A stretch of DNA of 64,000 bases from CAYNEI01 sp964396185 (GCA_964396185.1 CAYNEI010000002.1:61781-125780), one strand, 5' to 3'; counted from the stretch's first letter, positions 26,401 to 33,897 are shown. Notes: generated by a model not told the origin, from the letters alone. A program made the numbers and translations.

Positions 26401-26845
26401 GAGCGGGACGCTCACGATGCTCGGCCTTGCCGCGCTCCCCGTGCTGGGCCTCGTGGCGGGTTACGTGCTCTACCGGAAGCGGCGCGAGCTGGTCGAGTCC
26501 GCGATCCAGGAGCTCGATGAAGGCCGACGAAGGCTTGAGGCAGGAAGCCCGTACGAGGCCACCATCATCCGGACGTACGATGCCCTGGTCGACCTCATCG
26601 CTCGACAGGATGTTCACGCACGCGAGGAGGAGACCCTGCGCGAGTACCAGGAACAGATCGAGCGCGCCCTCGACCTTCGAGGCCCCGAGATCCAGGGGTT
26701 GTTCGACCTCTTCGAACAGACGTTCTACGGCCCGGCGACCCCGGGTCCGCGAGAGCGTCGGGAGGCCGTCGACTGCTTCCGGGGCGTCGCCCTCACGCTG
26801 CAGCGTCGCCTCGAGGGAACTCGACAGGGCGGTGATGCTGAATGA
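20402..26845 (+). CDS. Giant surface protein: thrombospondin-3-type calcium-binding repeats, Ig-like domains, membrane helix and cytoplasmic DUF4129 domain
   Basis: 2147 aa from GTG 20402. An N-terminal hydrophobic helix (residues 17-43) serves as signal or anchor. Residues about 50-1150 contain many Asp-rich loops such as DTDGDGIPDDVELSETGTDP, DSDGDSLPDGVEW and DTDGDGLTDREEYEG, the thrombospondin type-3/EF-hand-like calcium-binding pattern, spaced by PDGWLAEQRLDP-like units. Residues about 1165-2000 are Ig-like domains with GQPLEGRKILI / DEDGRATLVL motifs, as in invasin or bacterial Ig families. A membrane helix (LTMLGLAALPVLGLVAGYVLY) is followed by a roughly 110-residue helical tail (TYDALVDLIARQD, REYQEQIERALDL, FDLFEQTFYGP) that matches DUF4129. 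DUF4129 normally accompanies MoxR/DUF58, which are present 8 kb away. Overlaps the next gene by 4 nt. Confidence 0.75.
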   Translation: MSWVFERWLRRLLAASPPWLPRVLVASLLVLPVLGFGGYALVGGSDGRTGTPLEELDADLLYQDTDNDALPDLLETYVYGTDPNRSRTASGVVPDGYLARHGYDPADPASEKGWAAYPGPGGAPDAWGSEGLPPAFRLTVEEVYTWNRPEDYDENVSGPWQNELDPTEWRSPSGLPVPWLINVGLDPLDPGIGERVLDPAPEGDGLSVEESYRTATDPYVTDTDGDGIPDDVELSETGTDPSRFATSGGGIADGWALSVGLDPTDPAMPHEDPDRDGLTNAREFNASVQLFGLDAVLNGTSLDPNARSSGGSPIPDGWLAEQRLDPLAPGIERERLHCASDHDGEREPATTEDLCLDVQAAYAYNRPDGWDEARDGPWFGGLSARTNDSDGDGLPDAVEIRGWQSNLTTSPTADAEPERVELTSDPLSRDTDGDGLTDREEYEGMTIARDVEVSFPPTDPKNRDTDFDQLSDGREVLVMSQQLSERLGEPVALDPTVRDSDGDSLPDGVEWSILRNRADQCRSGEATYGFTNPTRSIKKVLAQIAEDQGLSLPDNADGVCDLLEPWGDPDGDGIVTILDQDADNDGLLDGWEAIPSNYDQSPFASEHPRPRTDLVNPDSDGDLLPDAWETKHGIWDLELEGWNLDPSRWSSFQDDVSDADRDLDGDGTTWYTFHREPQGVERVSHRFEATNLVEFRNGTDPNRASTSGTGLTDGWAIFWGRVYPDLEAEDVGDIYPGAPGPLFIPPGTPKPSPVTGEDETVSSEPVLRFSTSSEPLEGETLDRVFENVQDSQGQTRTVYRFEHRAEETFLLAQAHGTNPYLRDTDGDGGADAWEIVLLERSGEHPDPIRSELGSDTDDDGLPFEREAEQGTDPTLADTDLGGISDGDELSNGRDPLNPRDDSSVSDPDSDLDCDGVRDVEEVDGWQHPTRGNIRTNPANPDGDTDGLLDGFDLTLDPAKDEDTACIARLRLAGILETSRDDGTIQFLGEASHEADPNLASTAQDGVPDGYRAYWGLKATDTPTGIHSSYEATRPAWWSEATMGPWLWGPAPSTGQDVDRDGVPDTRMGSQGLELVDEDLDEDGLNDWNGEDPTPGARPELIPPQGFPTAQAPTDTTSLAQARAFGLDKVNRSNVAGRDRDGDGIADVHDRLPARITALDLEGAESQGGVHQLAQTGTFQVSGRVVADTGASTVPAHNATVVIELNGHEHPLAAAFTRADGTFRTNVSLAGPRAVEIPEGLVYAGRTGTTIHWTPSLDGVPPGPGPPDDPNVLRVWVTNTSGAALPEDPTYLGIRGQMKQADGTTRTGEASGIHGSSADPLPVSLVIRPELSLSAPSTVHPGEQIEIETRLTTGAGDAIANRTIELQVDDITETRETDETGSARFPIQMPPGPPRTVSVHARSLGDDIVKSANQTVELRTKHATSIAIDSVQPNPGIEGQNLTIRGRLIAPAEGSDDALGVRVEAFSSSRTVTLASGVFETDIPAPTGVAGTSHVTVLFNGTTTLAATQVRTPIQVVGGASLDMSLPSTVSPGERITIEGTLTDAQGVPLTGSPILFDGVPAPPAPTTTDQNGRFETTWPAPSHPGTWQLTATFQGTETRAPAHDDDWLSVSIPSRLELDAPPTLVRGSLASLDARLVDANGTALQGQAIQVELAGEVVASGISREDGRVTPSWRVAPGLELGSAILRVSFNGSLDNRYEATVAETTVTIEQGLRVDPIEPVLQRGPNLLDIKVRLDTGEPPPPGQLQLHAPELGIQELARLDGDRASFEIDLPVETRLGDYSAAYGFEPEDPTIPNARVNTTLHVTSASRLELRVPTTAPIGDTLRVGATLADDQGEPAGTGTLSLQVAGVEATLDLIEGHGQTTIAIPETVEPGPARIQAHWPGDARLEPATQAAHVSLLRPAELHTEMPTSVAPGQTVRGSVQLLDSSGQPLEGRKILIREGEEVSYLVETDEDGRATLVLNAPDANATAYEISFAGDASHAGSTAHTAVHVQAPAEGSGTLTMLGLAALPVLGLVAGYVLYRKRRELVESAIQELDEGRRRLEAGSPYEATIIRTYDALVDLIARQDVHAREEETLREYQEQIERALDLRGPEIQGLFDLFEQTFYGPATPGPRERREAVDCFRGVALTLQRRLEGTRQGGDAE

Positions 26846-29595
26846 AGCTGCTTGGCCAAGGCATCATGACCCTCGTCGTCCTGCTCGCGGTCACCGCCTT
26901 GCTCCCGGGCCCCGTTGGCGCCCAAGGGGTGGATGCAGACCTGGAGCTCGTCGGGGTCGAGATCGAGAATGCGACGTTCGATGCCCGGGAGCCTGCGAAC
27001 GTGACGGTCACGATCACCAACCACGGTCCGGGCTCGGCCAGCGGTGTCCTCCACTACCGGTACGACACCACCGACAGGACGCTAACCGGGGATGCGAGAT
27101 CAGATCAACCGTTCAACACGACAGACCCGATCGACCCTGGAGAGACCGTCCACATCCCCTTCCCGTGGCGACCCCAGGAGGACCAGATCGGGTCGGGCAC
27201 GATCATCGTTCAACTGACCTCTCCCTCGGACGACACCCCCGAGAACAACCGGAACCAGACCTCCGTGTTCGTCAAGCACTACGCCGTCTCCGCCTCGGTC
27301 ACGGATCCATCCGACCGCGTGACCCTTCCAGGACGCGTCACTGGGGTCTCTGTTGACGTCGAGAACGTTGGGAACGCCCCGTTGAACCTGAGCACGGTCG
27401 TCGAGGGGACCCAGCCACCGGGCTGGGAGGCGAGTGCCAGGGACGGATCGCCTCACATCGGGGTCGGGGACTCCGCGCAGCTTGCATTGCTCGTGCGTCC
27501 GCCGGACCAGGGCGAGGATGCCCTCCCGGATGGAACGAGGGTCAGCGTTCCCCTACGGCTTGCCGCCCAGGAGAACCCCCAGGCGAACACGACGATCCAG
27601 CTCCCCAACGTCACCGTCGACCGAGACCCGGAAAGCGGCTACGAGTTCGGCGTGGAACTCGATCCCAACCAGGAGGAGGTCGCCGTTTTCCCAGGGGCCC
27701 CAACGACCCTTGAGGTCCACGTTCGGAACACTGGGTCTGTGTTCGATGTGTTCAACATCACCACCCAGGCCCAAGGCGCTCTGGCCGAGAACCTCACGAT
27801 CCGCTCGAACCGAACCGTGATCGTGCTTGGTCCGGAGGAGCAGAAGACGCACACCTTCGAGATCGAGCCACGCGGATCCCCTGAAGCTGGACAGTCCAGC
27901 ACGCTCACGGTGCTCGTGGAGAGCCTGAGCGCGGATGTGTTCGCGCCGAACGCGCGCAACCAGTCCGACGTGACGGTTCGGATGGCTGCCCCCGATCCCG
28001 CAGCCCAGTCGCTCCAGCTCCCCGATGCCGTCTACCAGCGCCAAGGGACGCTTCCAGTCCGAGCCGTGATCGAGAACGTGGGTGAGGGCCCCGCCCCGCC
28101 TACGAACGCAACGCTGAGCGCGATCAGGGGCGGGTTCGTGTTCGCCTCGACCAGCCTAGAGATCCCCGTCATCCAGCCCGGCGAGCAGCAGGAGATGGTG
28201 TTCGCCCTCGCGATCGAGGAGCTCTCCGGGCGCTACGATCTCAGCCTCGAGATCGATCCGGATGGCACGCTCCAGGAGGCTTCACGAGCGAACAACCTGG
28301 TGAGATCCGAGGTCTTCGTTCGTACCGCTGGGCTCCATGTCACGCCAGCCAACCCCCTCGAAGCGCTCCCGGGCCAGTTCGTCCGGTACGAGCAGCCACC
28401 TCACGTCTTCCAGGTCCGAAACCTCGGGAACGCCCAGGAGGTGGCCCTCGTGCAGGTTCGAAGCGGCAACGGCTGGATCGATGTTGAGCAGCGGATCGAT
28501 CTACCTCCAGGTGCGAGGAGACCTGTCCCGGTGTCTTTCTTCGTTCCCGATGCCCCCGGGACCGAGGTCGACCAGCTCACCGTCTCGGCTCAGCTGATCA
28601 ACCTGACCGAGGTGCGCGCGTTCAACGCGTCCGAAACCCGCATCGTGGACAACCAAGCGCCCGAGCCGGTGGTCGTGGAGATCCCGGGCAATGTCACCGC
28701 GACGATCCCGTTCCACGTGCACACAGAGTGGTTCGATGCTGTCGGTGTCGACCATGTTGAGCTCCGGGTTGTCTCCCCCAGCAATGGGACCGAGACCGTC
28801 CAGCTCGAGCAGGTCAACCGGACCATCTTCGAAGGGGCCGTGACTGTGTTCGAGATCGGCGAGCACGAGCTCATCTTGGTCGCCGAGGACGAGGCCAGCC
28901 AACCCAACCGGTTCGAAGCTGATGCGCCTGTGCGCGTCACTTCCACGTACAACCGGACGCCGGAGATCCACATCCCAGCGTCGGTCGGCCAGACCCCGGT
29001 CCGAGCGGGCACGCCCATCCCTGTGAACGTGACCGACCCCGCGGGCGTGACCAGCGTCCGTTACGAAGGTGCTGGCCAAGAGGGGCCACTCAACCGCCCC
29101 TTCCAAGTCCCTACGGACAACTGGCCAGAGGGGCCGCACGAGCTCATCATCCGAGCCTCGAACCGGTTCGACCTCTCGTCCACCGCGAACGTGACGGTCC
29201 TCGTCGATAACACGCCACCGACGATCCGGTCCGTCACGCTGGATCCAGCCTCACCGAGGGCTGGACAGACCACGACGGTCACCGTCGAGACCGATGGCGA
29301 CGGCGCGACAGGAACCCTGATCGTGGACCCCGGCCGGGATCAGGAGCAGACCATCGAGATGAGCGCCAGATCTGGGGGCGTGCTGCAGGCCACCTTCGTC
29401 CCCGAAGCTGACCAGCACGAGCTCCTGATCCAGATCCACGATGCGGCAGGGAACGAGGCGACATCGGACAGGACGGTCCACGTGGGGGAGCGGGGGATCC
29501 CTGTCCCGTGGCTCGCGCCGATCCTCGCCTCGACCCTCGCTGCCGTGTTGACGCACCGGGCCCGAGCGGGTCGAACCACGGACACCGGCCCCTGA
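26842..29595 (+). CDS. Secreted CARDB/NEW3/Ig-like repeat protein with C-terminal membrane helix
   Basis: 917 aa, ATG overlapping the upstream stop codon (ATGA), so translation is coupled to the 2147-aa protein. Signal peptide residues 1-29 (LLAVTALLPGPVGAQG). Two to three CARDB-like modules are seen (VDADLELVGVEIENATFDAR...ENNRNQTSVFV; RQGTLPVRAVIENVGEGPAPP...ASRANNLVRSEVFV), NEW3-like modules (GRVTGVSVDVENVGNAPLNL), and from about residue 600 Ig-like domains (VEIPGNVTATIPFHVHTEWFDAV). A membrane helix (PVPWLAPILASTLAAVLTHRA) and a short tail end the protein. Many NxT/S sequons suggest glycosylation. It is probably an extracellular partner or extension of the preceding protein. Confidence 0.75.
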   Translation: MKLLGQGIMTLVVLLAVTALLPGPVGAQGVDADLELVGVEIENATFDAREPANVTVTITNHGPGSASGVLHYRYDTTDRTLTGDARSDQPFNTTDPIDPGETVHIPFPWRPQEDQIGSGTIIVQLTSPSDDTPENNRNQTSVFVKHYAVSASVTDPSDRVTLPGRVTGVSVDVENVGNAPLNLSTVVEGTQPPGWEASARDGSPHIGVGDSAQLALLVRPPDQGEDALPDGTRVSVPLRLAAQENPQANTTIQLPNVTVDRDPESGYEFGVELDPNQEEVAVFPGAPTTLEVHVRNTGSVFDVFNITTQAQGALAENLTIRSNRTVIVLGPEEQKTHTFEIEPRGSPEAGQSSTLTVLVESLSADVFAPNARNQSDVTVRMAAPDPAAQSLQLPDAVYQRQGTLPVRAVIENVGEGPAPPTNATLSAIRGGFVFASTSLEIPVIQPGEQQEMVFALAIEELSGRYDLSLEIDPDGTLQEASRANNLVRSEVFVRTAGLHVTPANPLEALPGQFVRYEQPPHVFQVRNLGNAQEVALVQVRSGNGWIDVEQRIDLPPGARRPVPVSFFVPDAPGTEVDQLTVSAQLINLTEVRAFNASETRIVDNQAPEPVVVEIPGNVTATIPFHVHTEWFDAVGVDHVELRVVSPSNGTETVQLEQVNRTIFEGAVTVFEIGEHELILVAEDEASQPNRFEADAPVRVTSTYNRTPEIHIPASVGQTPVRAGTPIPVNVTDPAGVTSVRYEGAGQEGPLNRPFQVPTDNWPEGPHELIIRASNRFDLSSTANVTVLVDNTPPTIRSVTLDPASPRAGQTTTVTVETDGDGATGTLIVDPGRDQEQTIEMSARSGGVLQATFVPEADQHELLIQIHDAAGNEATSDRTVHVGERGIPVPWLAPILASTLAAVLTHRARAGRTTDTGP

Positions 29596-29613
29596 CGAGG
29601 GCAGGAGAAGTGG

Positions 29614-29675
29614 GACCCGGGGGCCGTGATGACCTCCTCATCGGAGGTTCGCGTGTGAGGGATGGCCCCCGGGTC
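29614..29675. repeat. 12-bp perfect inverted repeat with nested hairpin
   Basis: GACCCGGGGGCC (29614-29625) pairs with GGCCCCCGGGTC (29664-29675). Inside, ACCTCC (29632-29637) pairs with GGAGGT (29643-29648) around TCATC. It follows the CARDB protein gene by 18 nt and could terminate either strand. Confidence 0.6.
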
Positions 29676-29733
29676 GACACCGTGTCCGTTCACCTTGCCC
29701 TAGCATGAGGGCCTGCGAGGGCTGAGGGGTCGC

Positions 29734-29795
29734 GGCCAGGGAGACCGTCGAAGTGAGAACTTCGGAGGCTTGCTTGGAGGTAGGCCTCCCTGGCC
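29734..29795. repeat. 10-bp perfect inverted repeat enclosing a GNRA-type hairpin
   Basis: GGCCAGGGAG (29734-29743) pairs with CTCCCTGGCC (29786-29795). Inside lies CGAAGT-GAGA-ACTTCG (29749-29764), and GGAGGC (29764-29769) can pair with GCCTCC (29784-29789) as an alternative fold. Confidence 0.55.
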
Positions 29796-30133
29796 GGTGA
29801 CGGTTGAGGGACGTTGGTCGTTGAACATTCAAGGGCCACCTGCCCGGGTCGCGTCGGTGCGGGCCAGCGCGCTGGATCCAACGGGGGCCGGCCTGGGGGT
29901 TGCCCGCGCAGCCATGCCGGCATGTGGGGTCGCCCGTCTCGGGACCGGCTGGATCTTGGCGGGGTGAGGTGCATGTCCTTGAGCCCCGTTGGTCCTGAGC
30001 TCGGAGCGGGTGGAACGTGACGAGGGGATGGCGTTGGGGTGACCCATAGGGTCCTTGCAGGGCCGATGACGCCCGAGTGCGTAGGCATCCGGAACACACC
30101 ATCAGGCTCCACTGAACCCCCGAAACAGAGCCA

Positions 30134-30149
30134 CCTATAAATATCTTCG
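30134..30149 (-). promoter_or_regulatory. BRE/TATA promoter firing toward the 29.6-30.1 kb non-coding region
   Basis: On the minus strand CGAAGATATTTATAG combines a purine-rich BRE-like CGAAG with a TATA core TTTATAG. The predicted start is near 30112. No purine-rich BRE is present on the plus side, so minus is favoured. Confidence 0.5.
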
Positions 30150-30622
30150 TTGGATGGTAGTTAATCTATCAATGAATGTTGAATGTTCGCCTCACGCTCC
30201 CCGTTCACCTGCTTCATCTGGAAGATATGCTGGCTATGAAGCACCTATCCGGAGCGCGAGACCCATCATCGAGTTCAGGAGGGCATCCGTGCCCGACGCA
30301 AGCCTCCCATGCGGGACATCGCCCCCGAGCGAACCGACCCCCGTGAGCGGCGTGCGCTCGGGCGGCCCGGCTGTCACCCATACGACGGTGAGGCGGATGG
30401 CATGGCAGCGCTGGGAGCTCGGCGGGCCGGGCGTGTGCTCCGAGTCAACAAGAGCGCCTTCGGGCGGACGCGCGCTGGGACCTGGGGTGCAGATCCGCGG
30501 GCGCCGATCCGTATCCCAGCGAACCTGAGGCCTTCGGCGGAGCAGCGGGATCTACAACAGCCAAGGCCATCCCGATCCCTTCAGCTTAATCAACCTTCCG
30601 ACAACGATGAATTTCCAACTAC
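30150..30622. other. Intergenic stretch with no recognised gene
   Basis: Includes an AT-richer patch (30150-30245) and a GC-rich part where GGCCCGGC (about 30363) can pair with GCCGGGC (about 30425). The open frames here (for example 30172-30528) are compositionally unlike the real genes nearby. I see no tRNA. Confidence 0.4.
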
Positions 30623-30637
30623 AAAAAGCTATTATTT
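30623..30637 (+). promoter_or_regulatory. BRE/TATA-like promoter for the FN3-like secreted protein
   Basis: AAAAAGCTATTATTT: a purine-rich BRE-like AAAAAG then an AT-rich box. The centre is about 37 nt before GTG 30670. It lies too close to GTG 30643, which argues for the later start. Confidence 0.45.
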
Positions 30638-30669
30638 GAGGGGTGAATATCCGCGCGGAGGCTCACGTC

Positions 30670-31179
30670 GTGGCTCGGAGCAGGTTCAGGAAGTTCTCAG
30701 GACTCGCGGTGGTTGTTGCGTTGCTTATGCTTTCGGTCCCGGCGCAGGCCGGGACCATCAAAACGATGGGCCCGTTCCCCTGTGTGGATATCACTCAAAC
30801 CCCGCCCAGCGTCCAGGTTGGTCCTTGCGCATCGAGCACCTCCGGTCACCCGATCGGAGCGGGTCCATCTTCCGGAGATGCTGACACGGGCCCCATCACG
30901 GATCTTGAGGCTATCCACGAGGATGTGGACGTCACCGTCCAATGGACGTTGGACACCGACGAAGAGGCCCTCCGATCGATCCACGTCTTCCGGGGTGCAG
31001 ACGAGACCACACCACACTACGCTGGCTCCGTGGCCGCGGATGAGACCTCCTTCCAGGACACGATGGCCAGCTTGCGCACGGATGCCAACTGGTACCGGGT
31101 GGTCCTTGAGTATGAGGATGGATCGACCCAAGTGAGCCCAGCCGTGCCCGCCCAGTGGGTCATCACCGCAGAAACCTGA
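30670..31179 (+). CDS. Small secreted protein with one FN3-like domain
   Basis: 169 aa from GTG 30670, with GGAGG 8 nt upstream; an earlier GTG at 30643 is only about 10 nt from the TATA box and so cannot be transcribed from it. Signal peptide: RFRKFSGLAVVVALLMLSVPAQA. A Pro/Ser-rich linker with two Cys follows. The last 90 residues resemble a fibronectin type III fold: ITDLEAIHEDVDVTVQWTL, SIHVFRG, NWYRVVLEYEDGS and a final strand. There is no membrane anchor. The stop is 14 nt before the next start, so it is co-transcribed with the TPR protein and may bind its extracellular part. Confidence 0.65.
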   Translation: MARSRFRKFSGLAVVVALLMLSVPAQAGTIKTMGPFPCVDITQTPPSVQVGPCASSTSGHPIGAGPSSGDADTGPITDLEAIHEDVDVTVQWTLDTDEEALRSIHVFRGADETTPHYAGSVAADETSFQDTMASLRTDANWYRVVLEYEDGSTQVSPAVPAQWVITAET

Positions 31180-31193
31180 GTGGGGCCCCGAAC

Positions 31194-33188
31194 GTGCACC
31201 GGAAACCAGTCGTGCAGGTTGTCCTCCTGGCGTTCACAGTGCTGGCTCTCCCGGTCGCGGCGGCAGAAAGTCATGCACCGGTGGCCACGGGTGTGCTCGA
31301 GGTGCCCTCGGTTGTCGAGGCGACCGGCAGCGTCCAGACCGGGGCTGATGGTGGCGCCATCCACATCCACGATGAGACCATGCCCGCGGCGATCTCGTTG
31401 GATGCCGAGGCGATCCACGTCCAGACTGGCTGGAGGGAGGGCGTACGGACGGAGACCCCAGACCCGATCTCCCAGACACGTTTCAACTCGGAGATTGGCC
31501 GGGAACACTGGAACTTCTCGGATGCCCAGGTCAAGCTATCGCCCTTCCTGCCCAGTCCCCAACTCTTGGCCTTGACCGGCGGCGACCCTGTGCAGGCGAC
31601 GCAGGAGGACGGACTTGTCCAGGCGCAGACCGTGCTAGACCGAGACCTGGTACGAGCGGATTTGAACCCAGACGAGACTGAGGGGAATGGGCCCTTCATC
31701 GGTTTCTGGTATTCCATCCCTGGCCCGTGGGTCGCGCAAACGGGGCTCTCGGATGCGACTTTGACCGGTGATTTCACCCTCTTCGTGAACAACGTCACCA
31801 TCGACATCACGACCGCAGACGGAGACCGTTGGACCAACTGGACTGGACACCAAACCTACCATCGAGTCGGTCCCGTCGGTACGCCGGACGGAAGCGTGAC
31901 CGAGTACGAAGTCCACGTCACGCTCTTGCATGTCACCAACGGGACCCTCAGCGTTGGCTCCGATGCGGACGTGGTCGAGCTGTACGCTCCCCGCATGACT
32001 TCCGAGGTGTCTGGCGTGATCTCCAGCCCAGAGGCCTCTGGCGCCATCGAGTCGGCTACGACGCTGTTCGAGTACGAGGGCACCCCCCTAGAGATGGAGG
32101 GCAACGGGACGCTGGGGCTCGCTGCTGAGAGCCGCACCGGGTTCGCATCCGGCCAGCTTGACCAGGATGCCCAGGGGCTGCTCTCCTTGAACGCGGAGGG
32201 GATGTTCACGGTGCGCGAAACGCCTGGCCTCGCCAGCGCGTCTTTCGCCCCACCTGGCGATCAGCCCGGTCCGCTGACGGTGTTCGAACAGCCCTGGCTC
32301 CTGTTCGCCGTGGGCTTGCCGTTGCTTGCTGCCGTCGTTGGGGTCCTTGTGCGTCCACAACGCAACCAGGGCCAGACGCGTGAGGTGCGCCCGGAGGGCG
32401 AGCTGACCAACGAGGACTTCGAAGCGCGCATGGAGCAAGCCAAGGGGGCGTACAACGACCTCAGGTTCCACGAGGCTCTCGACCGCTTCGAGGCGCTGAC
32501 CCAAGACTACCCCACCATGCCCCAGGCCTGGGACCATCTGGCCAAGACCCTGACCGAGTTGGGTCGGCTGGATGAAACGGTCCACGCCTACGAGCGCCTG
32601 AGCGAACTGCTGGGTGCCCGCGGACCCGGCGATCTCGAGCCCACCGCGCTCCAGGGCATGATCCCCGCTTACTACTTCACCGGTCACGAGGGCGAAGCAC
32701 TGGACGCCTTCCGCGCTCTGGCCAGGCAGAACCCGAAGATGGCCATACGCTTGATCGAGCAGCCCGGCCTGTCCGAGATCGCGTGGAAGGCGCTACCCGA
32801 TGCGCCCGCCGAGTTCCTGGATCGCTGGCTGGCATGGAGCTGGGGACGAGATCGGCCTGCCGCTACCGCCCGCCGCGTGTTCGCGGCACTCCTCGAGCGC
32901 GACACCGTCCAGGCAACCTCCTACGTCCTGGATGAGGCCTACGAGCCCTTGATCAGGATGGCTTCCCAGGACCTGCCGCCCCACCTGCTCCGCGAGCTCG
33001 TGACATCGGCCTGGAAGGGCAACCGGTTGGCCCTCGCCCAGGACTTGTTCATCCATCTGGCGTTCCTCTCGCCGCTTACGGCCTGGAGAGTGGTCCACGA
33101 GGACGGGTTCGAGGCGCTGGGCGAGGACGTTCGCGTCGTGCACCTGTTCGACAAGCTTGAACAGGACAAGGCGGCCCACAGCTCTTGA
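31194..33188 (+). CDS. Membrane-anchored protein with extracellular beta domain and cytoplasmic TPR-like domain
   Basis: 664 aa from GTG 31194. Signal peptide VVQVVLLAFTVLALPVAAAE. Residues about 30-360 form a beta-rich extracellular part with Asn sequons (FVNNVTIDITT, LLHVTNGTL). One membrane helix follows (EQPWLLFAVGLPLLAAVVGVLVR, about residues 363-385). The cytoplasmic part (about residues 405-664) is all-helical with TPR-like pairs: ARMEQAKGAYNDLRFHEALDRFEAL, QAWDHLAKTLTELGRLDETVHAYERL. Several later helices resemble degenerate repeats. The layout suits a protein that links an external event to a cytoplasmic partner. It is second in a two-gene operon and sits just before a winged-helix regulator. 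Confidence 0.7.
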   Translation: MHRKPVVQVVLLAFTVLALPVAAAESHAPVATGVLEVPSVVEATGSVQTGADGGAIHIHDETMPAAISLDAEAIHVQTGWREGVRTETPDPISQTRFNSEIGREHWNFSDAQVKLSPFLPSPQLLALTGGDPVQATQEDGLVQAQTVLDRDLVRADLNPDETEGNGPFIGFWYSIPGPWVAQTGLSDATLTGDFTLFVNNVTIDITTADGDRWTNWTGHQTYHRVGPVGTPDGSVTEYEVHVTLLHVTNGTLSVGSDADVVELYAPRMTSEVSGVISSPEASGAIESATTLFEYEGTPLEMEGNGTLGLAAESRTGFASGQLDQDAQGLLSLNAEGMFTVRETPGLASASFAPPGDQPGPLTVFEQPWLLFAVGLPLLAAVVGVLVRPQRNQGQTREVRPEGELTNEDFEARMEQAKGAYNDLRFHEALDRFEALTQDYPTMPQAWDHLAKTLTELGRLDETVHAYERLSELLGARGPGDLEPTALQGMIPAYYFTGHEGEALDAFRALARQNPKMAIRLIEQPGLSEIAWKALPDAPAEFLDRWLAWSWGRDRPAATARRVFAALLERDTVQATSYVLDEAYEPLIRMASQDLPPHLLRELVTSAWKGNRLALAQDLFIHLAFLSPLTAWRVVHEDGFEALGEDVRVVHLFDKLEQDKAAHSS

Positions 33189-33286
33189 GGTTGCCATGTG
33201 CCAGTGCTCCCCCGCGCCCCCCGAGCACGCACGGTCCCAAACGGCTAGAACGGGCACCCGCTCCTTGGTTCGCGGGTGAGCCCCTG

Positions 33287-33880
33287 ATGACGCCTCCTCC
33301 TCGACCACCGGACGAGAACGGGGGCCCTGGCGACCGGGACGGTGGTCCGAGTGCTGGGTCGTCCACGGGTGCAAAGCATCCCCTGTTGGCTCACGAGTCC
33401 CGATCGGCGATGATCGAGCTGCTGGGGTATCAGCCGGGCTTGAACATGAACCAGGTCAGCCGCGCGCTGGGCTTAGACATCCGCGTCACCGACCACCACC
33501 TAGGACGCCTTGTCGAGGAAGGATTGCTGCTCAAGCTGGACAGCGCGTTGGACAAGGAGCACCTGTACTTCCTGCCCGAGGACCGAGAGTACTGGGTAGA
33601 TGAGCGCACGCGGATCTTGTACGGCCGTGGAGGCACGCGTGTTGTCGGCATGTTCGTGGCTGAGCACCCAGGGTGCACCGTGTGGGAAGTCTCCGAAGCG
33701 GTCGGGACCAAGCGGAGTGCGATCAGCGTACACCTGCGCCGGCTTCGCGACTACGATCTCATCTCCATGGGTCAAGTCGGGCGTCGCGTTGAGTACCATC
33801 CCCTCAAGCCGTTGCGTGACTGGATGGATGCACTGGGCAATCGCTACCCGGTTCCATGGCGCGACGAGGAGCGCGGATAG
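33287..33880 (+). CDS. Double winged-helix transcriptional regulator
   Basis: 197 aa from ATG 33287. The first 30 residues are Pro/Gly-rich. A first winged helix (SAMIELLGYQPGLNMNQVSRALGLDIRVTDHHLGRLVEEGLLLKL) is followed by a linker (YFLPEDREYWVDERTRILYG) and a second one (VVGMFVAEHPGCTVWEVSEAVGTKRSAISVHLRRLRDYDLISMGQ). Two ArsR/MarR-like wHTH domains in one chain are common in Thermoplasmatota and haloarchaea. No ligand-binding or metal-binding domain is attached. It follows the TPR gene by about 100 nt and faces the MoxR/DUF58 operon, so either could be its target. Confidence 0.8.
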   Translation: MTPPPRPPDENGGPGDRDGGPSAGSSTGAKHPLLAHESRSAMIELLGYQPGLNMNQVSRALGLDIRVTDHHLGRLVEEGLLLKLDSALDKEHLYFLPEDREYWVDERTRILYGRGGTRVVGMFVAEHPGCTVWEVSEAVGTKRSAISVHLRRLRDYDLISMGQVGRRVEYHPLKPLRDWMDALGNRYPVPWRDEERG

Positions 33881-33897
33881 AGGAGATGGGGACCGGC

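Larger units (their letters stand above)
29600..30112 (-). ncRNA. Candidate structured non-coding RNA region (unidentified)
   Basis: About 510 bp without a credible protein: the open frames on both strands are Pro/Arg/Gly-rich and overlap one another. A good BRE/TATA promoter on the minus strand (30134-30149) predicts a start near 30112. At the far end a 12-bp stem (29614-29675) is followed on the minus strand by the pyrimidine tract CCACTTCTCCTGCCC, like other terminators here. Between them lie many inverted repeats, including stems at 29734-29795 and the palindromes CATGCCGGCATG and CCAGCGCGCTGG. A plus-strand RNA is also possible, since the hairpin CGAAGT-GAGA-ACTTCG would then have a GNRA loop. 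I could not match RNase P RNA (no GGAAAGUCC) or SRP RNA (no GGAA...AGCAG helix 8). Confidence 0.35.

Noticed and set aside
29690..30112. 140-aa minus-strand ORF beginning with GTG exactly 26 nt from a good TATA box
   Set aside because: The product is Pro/Arg/His-rich without secondary-structure pattern and overlaps another equally open frame; a non-coding RNA explains the promoter better.
30154..30528. 124-aa plus-strand ORF starting near the 30134 TATA box
   Set aside because: Composition is unlike nearby genes and the BRE supports the opposite direction.
29600..30640. RNase P RNA, SRP RNA or tRNA in the long intergenic region
   Set aside because: No GGAAAGUCC core, no SRP helix 8 (GGAA...AGCAG) and no T-loop GGTTCGA with acceptor pairing on either strand.
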